A stretch of 64,000 nucleotides of DNA from GCA-2709075 sp038146865 (GTDB taxonomy: Bacteria > Pseudomonadota > Alphaproteobacteria > MPNO01 > UBA2964), in assembly GCA_038146865.1 (NCBI GenBank), contig JAYQSL010000005.1:1-64000 (forward strand), given 5' to 3'. Positions 1-7,868 of the stretch are shown here, in pieces. The notes under the pieces are model-generated. The model was not told the DNA's origin, ran no database searches, and was given only the letters and a program-made list of their open reading frames with translations. Each line of letters begins with the position of its first letter. The first letter of the stretch is position 1. The translations under genes were made by a program, and so were the position numbers.

Positions 1-598
1 ATCAATTTCTATTATTTGTGGCGGCGCGAGCGCTGGGATAGAGCCGATAGCCGCTAATTCATATACTCACAAAACCTTGTCAGGTAGCTTTACAGTGCGC
101 AACCGCTATCTGAAAAAGTTACTCATTGAGAAAGGTAAGGACACGCCTGAAATCTGGTCATCTATTACGACTAATGAGGGATCGGTGCAGCATCTAGATT
201 TTTTATCTGAAGAAGAAAAGGATGTTTTTAAGACAGCTTTTGAGCTTGATCAGCGATGGGTTATAGAATTAGCAGGAGATCGCAGTGAGTTTATTTGTCA
301 ATCACAATCGGTAAATGTCTTTATACCCTCCGATGTCCATAAAAAAGAACTTCACGACATTCACTGGAGTGCATGGAAAAAGGGTGTGAAGTCTCTTTAT
401 TATTGTCGATCTAAGTCAATTCAGCGTGCCGAAGCAGTTTCCCAGAAAATTGAGAATCAGGATGAACCTTCATATCTCTCGAAAGGGAGTATGCCTGTAC
501 CATCTCCTGATGCGATTGAAATACCTTTGGCAGCCTCCGCTCTTAATAACGCAGAAGATAATGAAAATGATTATGAGGAATGTCTTTCCTGTCAGTAA
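1..598 (+). CDS. nrdA: Ribonucleoside-diphosphate reductase class I, alpha subunit (3' part only)
   Basis: This is the C-terminal part of the large subunit that reduces ribonucleotides to deoxyribonucleotides in the cytoplasm. The reading frame is open from base 2, so the gene starts upstream of the window; the first internal start-like codon (TTG at 77) is not a real start. Visible hallmarks are the G-I-E-P-I-A-A-N-S-Y loop near the left edge, the adjacent Tyr-Tyr pair (S-L-Y-Y-C-R-S, around base 395-415) that relays the radical, and the terminal C-L-S-C pair that is re-reduced by thioredoxin or glutaredoxin. nrdB follows 63 bases later on the same strand, which fits an nrdAB operon. The assignment is firm; only the missing N-terminus is unknown. 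Confidence 0.95.
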   Translation, partial: SISIICGGASAGIEPIAANSYTHKTLSGSFTVRNRYLKKLLIEKGKDTPEIWSSITTNEGSVQHLDFLSEEEKDVFKTAFELDQRWVIELAGDRSEFICQSQSVNVFIPSDVHKKELHDIHWSAWKKGVKSLYYCRSKSIQRAEAVSQKIENQDEPSYLSKGSMPVPSPDAIEIPLAASALNNAEDNENDYEECLSCQ

Positions 599-661
599 TT
601 ATTTAATTTTGCTTAAATGAAGCCAAACCCTTAACAAGAATCAAATCTCCTGGAGATGATA

Positions 662-1621
662 ATGTCGCTTCTTGATGAAAATGTAGTTTATAAACCTTTT
701 AGATATCCTTGGTGTTATGATGCATGGTTAACCCAGCAGCGCGTGCACTGGATTCCCGAAGAAGTCCCGTTGGCAGATGATGTCAAAGATTGGCATCATA
801 AGCTTGCTAAAGAAGAACGTCATACTCTCACCCAAATTTTCCGTTTTTTTACTCAAGCGGATATCGAAGTTAATAATTGTTACATGAAGCACTACACCAA
901 GGTTTTTAAGCCCACTGAGGTGCAGATGATGTTGGCTGCTTTCTCAAATATAGAAACGGTCCATATAGCAGCCTACTCCTATCTTCTCGATACGATAGGT
1001 ATGCCTGAGACTGAATATGAGGCTTTCCTGCACTACAAAGAGATGAAAGCTAAATATGACTACATGCAGGGTTTTAATATCGACAGCAAGCAAGATATTG
1101 CCAAGACATTGGCAGTGTTCGGCGGTTTTACAGAAGGGCTGCAATTGTTTGCTTCTTTCGCGATCCTTTTAAATTTCCCCCGCTTCAATAAGATGAAGGG
1201 AATGGGACAGATCGTTTCTTGGTCTGTTCGTGACGAGTCGTTGCATACCGAATCTATAATCAAGCTTTTCCGAACCTTTGTGTCAGAGAATCCAGAAATT
1301 TGGACGGACGAGCTGCAGAGAGAAATTTACGTCGCTTGTTCGACTGTCGTGGAACATGAGGACGCGTTTATAAGCCTTGCTTTCGAACTTGGTGGTGTTG
1401 AAGGTCTAAATGCGCCGGAAGTCAAAGAATATATTCGCTATATTGCAGACCGTCGCCTTATTCAGCTCGGACTACAGCCGATATTTAGAATAGAAGCAAA
1501 TCCGCTGCCTTGGTTGGATGAAATACTCAATGGTGTTGAGCATACAAATTTCTTCGAAAACCGGGCGACAGAATATTCAAAAGCCGCAACAAAGGGTTCT
1601 TGGGACGAAGTCTGGACTTGA
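662..1621 (+). CDS. nrdB: Ribonucleoside-diphosphate reductase class I, beta subunit
   Basis: Small subunit that generates the radical for the NrdA subunit encoded just upstream. Metal ligands are visible in the expected order: Asp in F-F-T-Q-A-D (about residue 67), the E-T-V-H pair (E98/H101), E158 in F-T-E-G-L, and the D-E-S-L-H motif (E192/H195). A Tyr is present at the radical position, four residues after the first His (E-T-V-H-I-A-A-Y, about Y105), so this looks like a tyrosyl-radical enzyme and not the Phe-containing subclass Ic. At about 319 residues it is on the short side for the family. I choose the ATG at 662 because a GGAG at 652-655 directly abuts the earlier in-frame ATG (656) but sits six bases before this one. 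The acidic/aromatic C-terminus (S-W-D-E-V-W-T) suits docking to NrdA. Confidence 0.95.
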   Translation: MSLLDENVVYKPFRYPWCYDAWLTQQRVHWIPEEVPLADDVKDWHHKLAKEERHTLTQIFRFFTQADIEVNNCYMKHYTKVFKPTEVQMMLAAFSNIETVHIAAYSYLLDTIGMPETEYEAFLHYKEMKAKYDYMQGFNIDSKQDIAKTLAVFGGFTEGLQLFASFAILLNFPRFNKMKGMGQIVSWSVRDESLHTESIIKLFRTFVSENPEIWTDELQREIYVACSTVVEHEDAFISLAFELGGVEGLNAPEVKEYIRYIADRRLIQLGLQPIFRIEANPLPWLDEILNGVEHTNFFENRATEYSKAATKGSWDEVWT

Positions 1622-1732
1622 CGTGTATTTGAGTTGTTGAATAAGGGTCCCTAAAAGCGTCATTATATGACTAGCATTTTAAGACTTGAGGGAATGTTCT
1701 CTCAATTCAGTTAGAAATATAGAGTGTATCAA

Positions 1733-2122
1733 ATGCCTCACAAGTACTCGAATCCTCCTGGTGTTCCCTCTCCGGCTAATTATCATCACTCAGTTGAGAC
1801 GCCCTCCAATTGCACATTTCTCTATGTCGCAGGTCAGACTGGTGTGGACGTGAATGGCAATGTGCCTAAAGGAATTGAACCTCAAGCTGAATTGGCTTTT
1901 GAAGGTATTCAGAGGGTACTTTCAGCGTCAGATTATAGACTAGAGGATGTCGTTTTCATGAAGACCTTCCTCGTAAATCGTGAAGATCGACCCGGTTATC
2001 AAAAGGTCAGAGAGATGTTTTGGGGTGATATTAAGCCTGCATCGACATTCCTAATCGTTTCTGGACTTGCTGATCCTAACTACTTAGTTGAAGTCGAGTG
2101 TATTGCCGCCAAACCTGCCTAA
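1733..2122 (+). CDS. RidA/YjgF/UK114-family protein, lacking the catalytic Arg
   Basis: A small trimer-forming family protein of about 129 residues. The conserved N-terminal V-A-G-Q-T-G-V and C-terminal V-E-V-E-C-I-A-A blocks are clear. Archetypal RidA hydrolyses reactive enamine/imine intermediates with an Arg in the P-A-R-S motif; here the corresponding stretch reads P-A-S-T, so that Arg is absent. This points to one of the Rid subfamilies without proven deaminase activity, and the function is open. An in-frame GTG lies nine bases upstream (1724); I prefer the ATG. It is 111 bases downstream of nrdB on the same strand, but no functional link is known. Confidence 0.85.
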   Translation: MPHKYSNPPGVPSPANYHHSVETPSNCTFLYVAGQTGVDVNGNVPKGIEPQAELAFEGIQRVLSASDYRLEDVVFMKTFLVNREDRPGYQKVREMFWGDIKPASTFLIVSGLADPNYLVEVECIAAKPA

Positions 2123-2200
2123 AAGCTTGTCAGATCGAAGTCTTAGGCCTCAGAGAAAACTTAAGTAAAAATAAGTAGCTAACTCGTGTTTATCGTTGCG

Positions 2201-2214
2201 GTTTAATATTAAAC
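2201..2214. repeat. 14-bp perfect palindrome
   Basis: GTTTAATATTAAAC is a perfect palindrome lying in the gap between the convergent RidA-like gene and the UDP-xylose synthase gene. It could be a dimeric protein site or chance in AT-rich DNA. No loop or T-tail supports a terminator. Confidence 0.3.
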
Positions 2215-2257
2215 TATCGCTAAAATAGTTAAACATCTTGCCGAGAGGCTCCCGGGT

Positions 2258-3196
2258 TTATGAGTTCAAATAGTCTTTGAAATATCTTATTGTTTGCTTC
2301 AGACCGTCGTCCAAAGGGATTTCAGGAGACCAATTCAATTTGCTCTGCGCCAGGCCAATATCGGGTCTGCGTTGTTTTGGGTCGTCCTCAGGAAGCGGTT
2401 TAAACACTATTTTACTTCGAGAATTTGTAAGGTTTATAATTTTATTTGCTAGTTCAACGACTGTGCACTCAAAAGGATTTCCTAAATTTATAGGCCCTGT
2501 AAATGAATTTTCAGTAGCCATTATGGCAATCAACCCATTAATTAAATCATCAACGTAGCAAAAGCTTCGCGTTTGCGAACCGTCACCATAAATGGTTATG
2601 TCTTCATTGCTGAGAGCCTGGACGATAAAATTACTTACCACCCGTCCATCATTTGGGTGCATGCGAGGTCCATAGGTATTGAAGATTCTAACAACCTTTA
2701 TGCATAAAGCGTGCTGTCGATGGTAATCAAAAAACAGGGTCTCCGCGCACCGTTTTCCCTCGTCATAGCAGCTTCTCAATCCTATCGGGTTTACCCGGCC
2801 CCAATAATCTTCTGTTTGAGGGTGAACTTCGGGGTCTCCATATATCTCACTTGTGCTCGCTTGTAGGATTTTTGCCCCAACCCGTTTCGCGAGGCCCAAT
2901 AAATTAATTGCCCCGTGGACACTAGTTTTGGTGGTCTGAACAGGGTCGGACTGATAGTGAATTGGGGATGCAGGGCATGCGAGGTTAAATACCTGATCTA
3001 CTTCGACATAAAGAGGAAAGGTAACATCATGTCTCATTAGTTCGAAGTTTTTATCTGCTAACAGATGAGAGATATTCTCTTTACTACCGGTATAAAAGTT
3101 ATCGACGCATAAAACATCCATACCATCCCTTATGAGGCGATCACACAAATGTGAGCCTAAAAAACCTGCGCCTCCCGTAACCAATATTCTATTCAT
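2258..3196 (-). CDS. UDP-glucuronate decarboxylase (UDP-xylose synthase type), extended SDR
   Basis: An extended short-chain dehydrogenase of 312 residues predicted to convert UDP-glucuronate to UDP-xylose for surface polysaccharide. The N-terminus has the NAD-binding G-G-A-G-F-L-G motif (residues 8-14), followed by H-D-V-T and the N-L-A-C-P-A-S-P stretch typical of the UXS group. The catalytic set is S-T-S-E-I-Y-G with Y-D-E-G-K, and R-S-F-C-Y-V-D-D follows in the C-terminal substrate domain. Length is normal for bacterial UXS. It lies 130 bases downstream of the broken GDP-fucose synthase on the same strand, suggesting remains of a sugar-nucleotide operon. A related dehydratase or epimerase specificity cannot be excluded. 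Confidence 0.85.
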   Translation of the reverse strand: MNRILVTGGAGFLGSHLCDRLIRDGMDVLCVDNFYTGSKENISHLLADKNFELMRHDVTFPLYVEVDQVFNLACPASPIHYQSDPVQTTKTSVHGAINLLGLAKRVGAKILQASTSEIYGDPEVHPQTEDYWGRVNPIGLRSCYDEGKRCAETLFFDYHRQHALCIKVVRIFNTYGPRMHPNDGRVVSNFIVQALSNEDITIYGDGSQTRSFCYVDDLINGLIAIMATENSFTGPINLGNPFECTVVELANKIINLTNSRSKIVFKPLPEDDPKQRRPDIGLAQSKLNWSPEIPLDDGLKQTIRYFKDYLNS

Positions 3197-3326
3197 TTTA
3201 AATCCGTAACTTTTGGTTTTATCGTCACAAAAGGCCTATAAACCATAGGTTAAGTGCCAAGTTAAAATCATTCTATCAGAAAAGACCAAATTTGAGGGTT
3301 ACCAATTTATAATCTTAAATTCCGGG

Positions 3327-4281
3327 CTAATTTCCAACATGGATTGACAACCCTCGTGCGGCCTTTGAAGTAAGAAATGTCTCATATAGCTCTCTAAGTC
3401 CTGCCTCTAACGTTATAGAGGGCCGCCATCCCATTTCAAATATTCGACTGCTGTCTAAAAGTTTTCTCTGCATTCCATCAGGCTTGCTTCTGTCAAATAT
3501 GAGATCTCCGCTAAATCCAACAACCTTTTTTATTAAGACGGCTAGTTCTTTTATAGACACCTCTTCGGATGTCCCCACATTTATCAAGTCAAGATCTGTT
3601 TGGTTCTGCATTAAGAAAATACAGGCTCTCGCTAAATCTTTAGAATTGATAAATTCTCTCAAAGGTTCTCCTGAACCCCAGATCGCTGCATTGCCTTCAT
3701 TCCTTGATTTTGCTTCATGAAAGCGACGCATCATACCTGTGATGACATGGCTTTCCTCGGGGTTAAAACTATCGCCAGGACCATAAACACTTGAGGGCAT
3801 AATCGTAAGGGCATTAAAACCAAACTGATTTTTATATGCCTCGCACATTTTTATTCCTGCGATTTTTGCTACCGCGAATGGCAAGTTCGTCGGTTCTAAT
3901 TCTCCTGTAAGCAAATACTCTTCTTTCAGAGGGTTGGGAGAAAGCCAGGATATGCACAATTCGAACCAATAAAAATGAACTTTTTTACTCCGGCACGATA
4001 TGCAATATCTATAGCGATTGTCTGAATATATAAATTTTCTCTGATAAAATCCCCACCAAGGGTTTTGTTGGCCAAAATCCCTCCCACCTTTGCAGCGGCA
4101 AGAAAACATATTCTGGTTTCTCTGAAGCGAAAAACTGTTCGACTTGGGTTCGATCCGCCAAGTCGAGTTCTTTGTGCGTTCTTTGATAATTTCAGAAAAT
4201 GCCGTTATCAGAAAGCCCTAAAATGGAGGAACCTACTAAGCCGGTGTGCCCCGCAACGTATATTTTTTTATCCTGTTTCAT
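3327..4281 (-). pseudogene. fcl: GDP-L-fucose synthase, multiply frameshifted
   Basis: Pieces of one GDP-L-fucose synthase (GDP-4-keto-6-deoxymannose epimerase/reductase) lie in successive minus-strand frames. The start is an ATG at 4281 followed by the NADP-binding G-H-T-G-L-V-G motif. Restoring collinearity with the family needs about four single-base changes: one extra A at 4196-4199, one T missing at 4182-4184, one C missing near 4099, and one T missing at 3934-3935. After the last one a long open C-terminal part continues to 3327. Independently of the indels, the catalytic Tyr of the Y-x-x-x-K motif is Phe (L-P-F-A-V-A-K; codon at 3876-3878). Frame loss plus active-site loss together suggest real decay and not only sequencing error. 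Gene identity is firm; the cause of breakage is inferred. Confidence 0.85.
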
Positions 4282-4584
4282 CTACTATGCAACTGCCTTT
4301 AGGAAAGCTTGTGATATAAGATTATTGCAGGAATCCAAAGTTTTTTCGGCTAATTGTTCGAAATTATCGGTCAATACAAGAGTATATTTAAAAAATCGAG
4401 GGGTTTTATTTTTGCAATGATAATGCAAACCGGCGTTTCCATCGGTTTCTCTCGTATATTAGTAAAAGATTAAGGTATTTTGTTATTTTAGTATTAATTT
4501 ATTGGAATAGGCTTGCTGCATTATATTTTTAAACTTTAACGTTTTAACTATGAGTGTTTAGGGCTACTTCCATGTACAGTTATT
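4282..4584. other. AT-rich divergent intergenic region
   Basis: About 300 bases between the start of the broken GDP-fucose synthase gene (minus) and the VOC gene (plus). It is strongly AT-rich and must hold both promoters. I see no convincing open frame, structured RNA or repeat. Confidence 0.5.
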
Positions 4585-5529
4585 ATGAATACATTTTGCA
4601 AAATGATTGACACACAGGTGCCGCAAGGCAAAGAAATTTTTCTAGATCATATTGCTTGGTTCGTCCCGGATATTTCAGCAGCAAGCAAGACCTTCGAGAA
4701 ACTTGGATTTAAGCTAACGCCTTTTGTTGCGCAAAATAATTTAAATCCATCGGGAGGCGCACCGATCCCAGCGGGTACGGGAAACAGATGCGCGATGCTA
4801 CGGAGAGGGTACCTCGAAATTCTGACGACAGTTGATGGAGAAGATACGACTCCATTGGCGAGACAGTTAATCAAGTCAGTTGAGCGTTACACGGGAGTGC
4901 ATCTTGTTGCTTTTACCGTTGATGATACAGAGACCGCATTCGGCCGTTTGGAAAGGGAGGGCTTCTCTCCGCAAGAACCTGTTAAACTTCGGCGTCCTAT
5001 CCAGCTAGAAAATGGTCAGGAAACAGAGGTCGCATTTACTGTCTTGAGGGTCCCTCCAGACTGTATGGAGGAAGGCCGGATTCAAATTTTGCGTCAAGAA
5101 ACACCTGACCTTGTTTGGCGTGAAGATCTCATTGCCATAGATAATGGCTTATCTGCTCTAAAAGGTGTTCTGATCGCGGTCTCTAACCCTGAGAATACTA
5201 CTGATAGGTTTTCTAGGTTTACTGGCAAGGCAGCACATGGCACAGGTGAGCATTTCAAGATTGATCTTGATAGAGGTCAAATATCGATCGTCAGCGAAAA
5301 GAAATGTCTGGAGCTTTTGCCCCAGATAGAAATACCCGCTTTACCCTACATGGCGGCTGTTATTTTGCAGTCCGAAAATTTGTCGAAAACAAAGTCTTTC
5401 TTCGCAAAAGAAGGTATTAATTATACGCGACTGTCCGATGGAATAATTAAGATAAACCAATCTGATGCCATGGGAGCAACAATTGTCATATTGGCGCAAG
5501 GGGAGCAGTGGCCCAAGCTCTGCGTATAG
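4585..5529 (+). CDS. VOC/glyoxalase-like domain protein
   Basis: A 314-residue cytoplasmic protein with two vicinal-oxygen-chelate-like modules. The first begins at L-D-H-I-A-W-F-V (about residues 20-27) and carries R-G-Y-L-E-I-L, the beta-alpha-beta-beta-beta pattern with His and Glu as likely metal ligands. The second is more degenerate (roughly residues 185-310). The arrangement resembles the glyoxalase-like domain 3 group, whose substrates are mostly unknown. It is followed six bases later by a ChaC-type gene, so the two are probably co-transcribed. A role in detoxification or small-molecule turnover is inference. The ATG at 4585 has no clear Shine-Dalgarno; an internal ATG at 4603 is an alternative. 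Confidence 0.75.
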   Translation: MNTFCKMIDTQVPQGKEIFLDHIAWFVPDISAASKTFEKLGFKLTPFVAQNNLNPSGGAPIPAGTGNRCAMLRRGYLEILTTVDGEDTTPLARQLIKSVERYTGVHLVAFTVDDTETAFGRLEREGFSPQEPVKLRRPIQLENGQETEVAFTVLRVPPDCMEEGRIQILRQETPDLVWREDLIAIDNGLSALKGVLIAVSNPENTTDRFSRFTGKAAHGTGEHFKIDLDRGQISIVSEKKCLELLPQIEIPALPYMAAVILQSENLSKTKSFFAKEGINYTRLSDGIIKINQSDAMGATIVILAQGEQWPKLCV

Positions 5530-5535
5530 GACTTC

Positions 5536-6069
5536 ATGGTCTCAAATAGTTTCTGGATTTTTGGCTACGGTTCCTTAATTTGGCGACCCGATTTTTCCTT
5601 CATTCAAAGTAGGGTAGGGTATATCAAGGGTTGGAGACGCGTGTTTTGGCAAGGGTCCACCGATCACAGAGGGACCCCAGGAGCTCCCGGTCGTGTTGTC
5701 ACAATGGTTCCTGATGAACGAGAGATTTGCGTCGGTATAGCTTACAATATTGCGCCAGATAGATACACTGAAACGATAGAATTATTGGATTACAGAGAAA
5801 AGGGGGGCTACCAGCTCGAACTTCTTCCTGTTTTTTTCGAAAACCATGAAAAAGTTTTTGCCTCGGTTTATGTCGCAACCCCAGATAACCCTGAATTCTT
5901 GGGCGAGGCAGCGCCCAAAAAAATTGCGCGACAAATATCGAGCGCTTGCGGACCGAGTGGGCCCAACGATGAGTATGTAACTAAATTGGCTAAAGCGCTC
6001 AGAAAAATAGGTGCCGATGATCCCCATGTTTTCGAGGTTGAGAGATGGGTTCGATCTTTTAAAGTTTGA
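5536..6069 (+). CDS. chaC: ChaC-type gamma-glutamylcyclotransferase
   Basis: A 177-residue enzyme of the ChaC family, which cleaves glutathione to 5-oxoproline and Cys-Gly in the cytoplasm. The nucleotide-sugar-like F-G-Y-G-S-L-I-W loop is at residues 9-16, and the catalytic Glu sits in D-Y-R-E-K-G-G-Y (about residue 93). Length and motif spacing match the family. It lies six bases behind the VOC gene. A cysteine-dioxygenase-like gene follows, so glutathione/cysteine breakdown is a reasonable but unproven theme for this small cluster. Confidence 0.9.
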   Translation: MVSNSFWIFGYGSLIWRPDFSFIQSRVGYIKGWRRVFWQGSTDHRGTPGAPGRVVTMVPDEREICVGIAYNIAPDRYTETIELLDYREKGGYQLELLPVFFENHEKVFASVYVATPDNPEFLGEAAPKKIARQISSACGPSGPNDEYVTKLAKALRKIGADDPHVFEVERWVRSFKV

Positions 6070-6131
6070 TTTTTGCACTTTGAGCACCAACGAAAAGCAA
6101 GACCTGCAGAAAATTAGTGTAAAATTCTAAA

Positions 6132-6166
6132 TTATTTTAATAATTAAGTAATTATTATTAAAATAA
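6132..6166. repeat. AT-only inverted repeat (12-bp arms)
   Basis: Arms TTATTTTAATAA (6132-6143) and TTATTAAAATAA (6155-6166) are perfect inverted repeats around an 11-base loop, in an AT-rich gap between the ChaC-type gene and the dioxygenase-like gene. A weak terminator or a binding site are both possible; in such AT-rich DNA it may also be chance. Confidence 0.4.
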
Positions 6167-6221
6167 CTCTTTTATAAAAAAAAATATTGTTTAGGCTGGG
6201 TTCAGAGAAAACGATTGAATC

Positions 6222-6782
6222 ATGCACGGCCCCATAACAAATCAGGTAACGGAAAAAAGGTCAGCCTCTGGGGAAAGAGCACTGGCCAACTTTTGTGCCA
6301 GCGCATCCACAATGATTGCGACGGTGCCTGAGACTGATATCCCAAGAAGAATAATTGGTATTCTGCCTAGTTTGCTCGCTGAACCATCTTTGCTTTTAGA
6401 GGCAGAGGCTCTTTGTACTCATCAAGGTTATGCAAGAAATCCAGTGTTCATTTGTCCGAAAGGTAAATTCTCGATTTTTTCGATGGTTTGGCCCGCCGGT
6501 GCTGAAACACCGATACATGATCATAGGTCCTGGTGTGCGATGGGCGTTTATGAAGGCGAGGTTGAGGAATCCTTTTTCTCGGAAAGTGGTCCGGGCGAGG
6601 TAAATTTGGAGCGAACAAAGACATTTGAAGAGGGTGGATGCTCTGCTTTGCCCTGGGGGAGACCTAATATTCACAAGATCTCAAATAGGACCACGCAAAG
6701 GGCTATTTCTATTCATATATACGGTGGAAATTGTATTGAAGAGGGCCCTAATTTGCGACAGCTATATGAGCTATCCACTTGA
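6222..6782 (+). CDS. Cysteine dioxygenase-like cupin protein
   Basis: A 186-residue cupin related to thiol dioxygenases (cysteine or 3-mercaptopropionate dioxygenase). The Fe-binding pattern is visible: the P-I-H-D-H pair around residues 99-101 and a third His in N-I-H-K-I-S, giving a 3-His site. The segment G-V-Y-E-G-E-V-E-E forms the strands between them. Family members oxidise a thiol to a sulfinic acid using O2. Substrate cannot be decided from the sequence. An AT-rich 150-base gap with an inverted repeat precedes it, so it may have its own promoter. Confidence 0.75.
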   Translation: MHGPITNQVTEKRSASGERALANFCASASTMIATVPETDIPRRIIGILPSLLAEPSLLLEAEALCTHQGYARNPVFICPKGKFSIFSMVWPAGAETPIHDHRSWCAMGVYEGEVEESFFSESGPGEVNLERTKTFEEGGCSALPWGRPNIHKISNRTTQRAISIHIYGGNCIEEGPNLRQLYELST

Positions 6783-6854
6783 CGGGCGGATACTCGCGGG
6801 TTAACCGCTGATACCAGCTTTTATAAATTTAAAATTACGAATAGGAGTGTTTTG

Positions 6855-7868
6855 ATGCGCGCAGTGTGTCTTCAAGAGCAAGGCGGGATTGATAAGTTAA
6901 CCCTGGATGAAAATTTTCCAGATCCGGTCGTTGGTGATGGACAAGTAATCATACGTGTTAAAGCAACTTCTTTAAACTATCATGACGTCTTCACTTGCAG
7001 AGGTATGCCAGGAATTAAGTTGCCTCTCCCTATTATTCCTGGGCTTGATGTAGCTGGGGAAATTGTAGAGCTGGGGTCAGGGACTTCAGATTGGAAGGTT
7101 GGCGATCGTGTCTTGGTCAACCCACTTGATCCGACTGATCCCACCAAGGGTTTGATGGGCGAGATGCTGAATGGGGGAACGGCAGAGTATTGTCTTGTAG
7201 ATGCGCCTCGGCTAATTCGAATTCCGGAAGGGTGCTCTTATGAGCAAGCAGCGTCTTTGCCTGTGGCCTACGGAACAGCGCACCGGATGATGTTTGCGAA
7301 TGGCGGGATCTCAGGTGGAGAACGCGTGTTGATTCTTGGCGCAAGCGGGGGAGTGGGTTCCTGCTGTGTCTTGTTGGCAAAGATGATGGGATGTGAAGTC
7401 GTCGCTTGCGGCTCAAGCCAGGAGAAACTAGAGGCCCTAACGAGTTGGGGTGCAGATCATGTTATCAACTACAAGGAAGAAGATTTCGTAAAATGGATCT
7501 GGAACAAATTTACTAAGCCTCACCGTCGCAAGTTTGAAGGAGGTGTAGACGTAGTCATAAACTTTACGGGGGGAGATACCTGGGTCAACTCCTTCAAGGT
7601 AACTAGGCGCGGCGGGAAAATATTAACCTGTGGGGCCACGGCTGGTTTCGATCCGAAAACGGACCTCAGGTATGTTTGGTCATTTGAACTAAAAGTATTG
7701 GGCTCCAATAGCTGGTTACCAGAAGATTTAGAACGTCTGATGCAGTTAATTAGTGAGGGTAAGCTTAGTCCAATTGTGGATACCGTACTGCCACTGGAGC
7801 AGACAGCGGAGGGGGTGCGAATGCTTGAAGACCGAGAGGTTATAGGTAAAATTATTATTACACCATGA
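6855..7868 (+). CDS. Zinc-binding/quinone-oxidoreductase-like MDR dehydrogenase
   Basis: A 337-residue medium-chain dehydrogenase/reductase. The N-terminal GroES-like domain carries S-L-N-Y-H-D and G-L-D-V-A-G-E; the Rossmann domain has G-A-S-G-G-V-G-S (about residue 160), as in NADPH-dependent quinone or enoyl reductases. I choose the ATG at 6855, which has AGGAG at 6843-6847; a TTG one codon earlier is unlikely. Its stop overlaps the start of the following acyl-CoA synthetase (ATGA), so the two are translationally coupled and probably serve one pathway. The substrate is unknown. Confidence 0.85.
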   Translation: MRAVCLQEQGGIDKLTLDENFPDPVVGDGQVIIRVKATSLNYHDVFTCRGMPGIKLPLPIIPGLDVAGEIVELGSGTSDWKVGDRVLVNPLDPTDPTKGLMGEMLNGGTAEYCLVDAPRLIRIPEGCSYEQAASLPVAYGTAHRMMFANGGISGGERVLILGASGGVGSCCVLLAKMMGCEVVACGSSQEKLEALTSWGADHVINYKEEDFVKWIWNKFTKPHRRKFEGGVDVVINFTGGDTWVNSFKVTRRGGKILTCGATAGFDPKTDLRYVWSFELKVLGSNSWLPEDLERLMQLISEGKLSPIVDTVLPLEQTAEGVRMLEDREVIGKIIITP

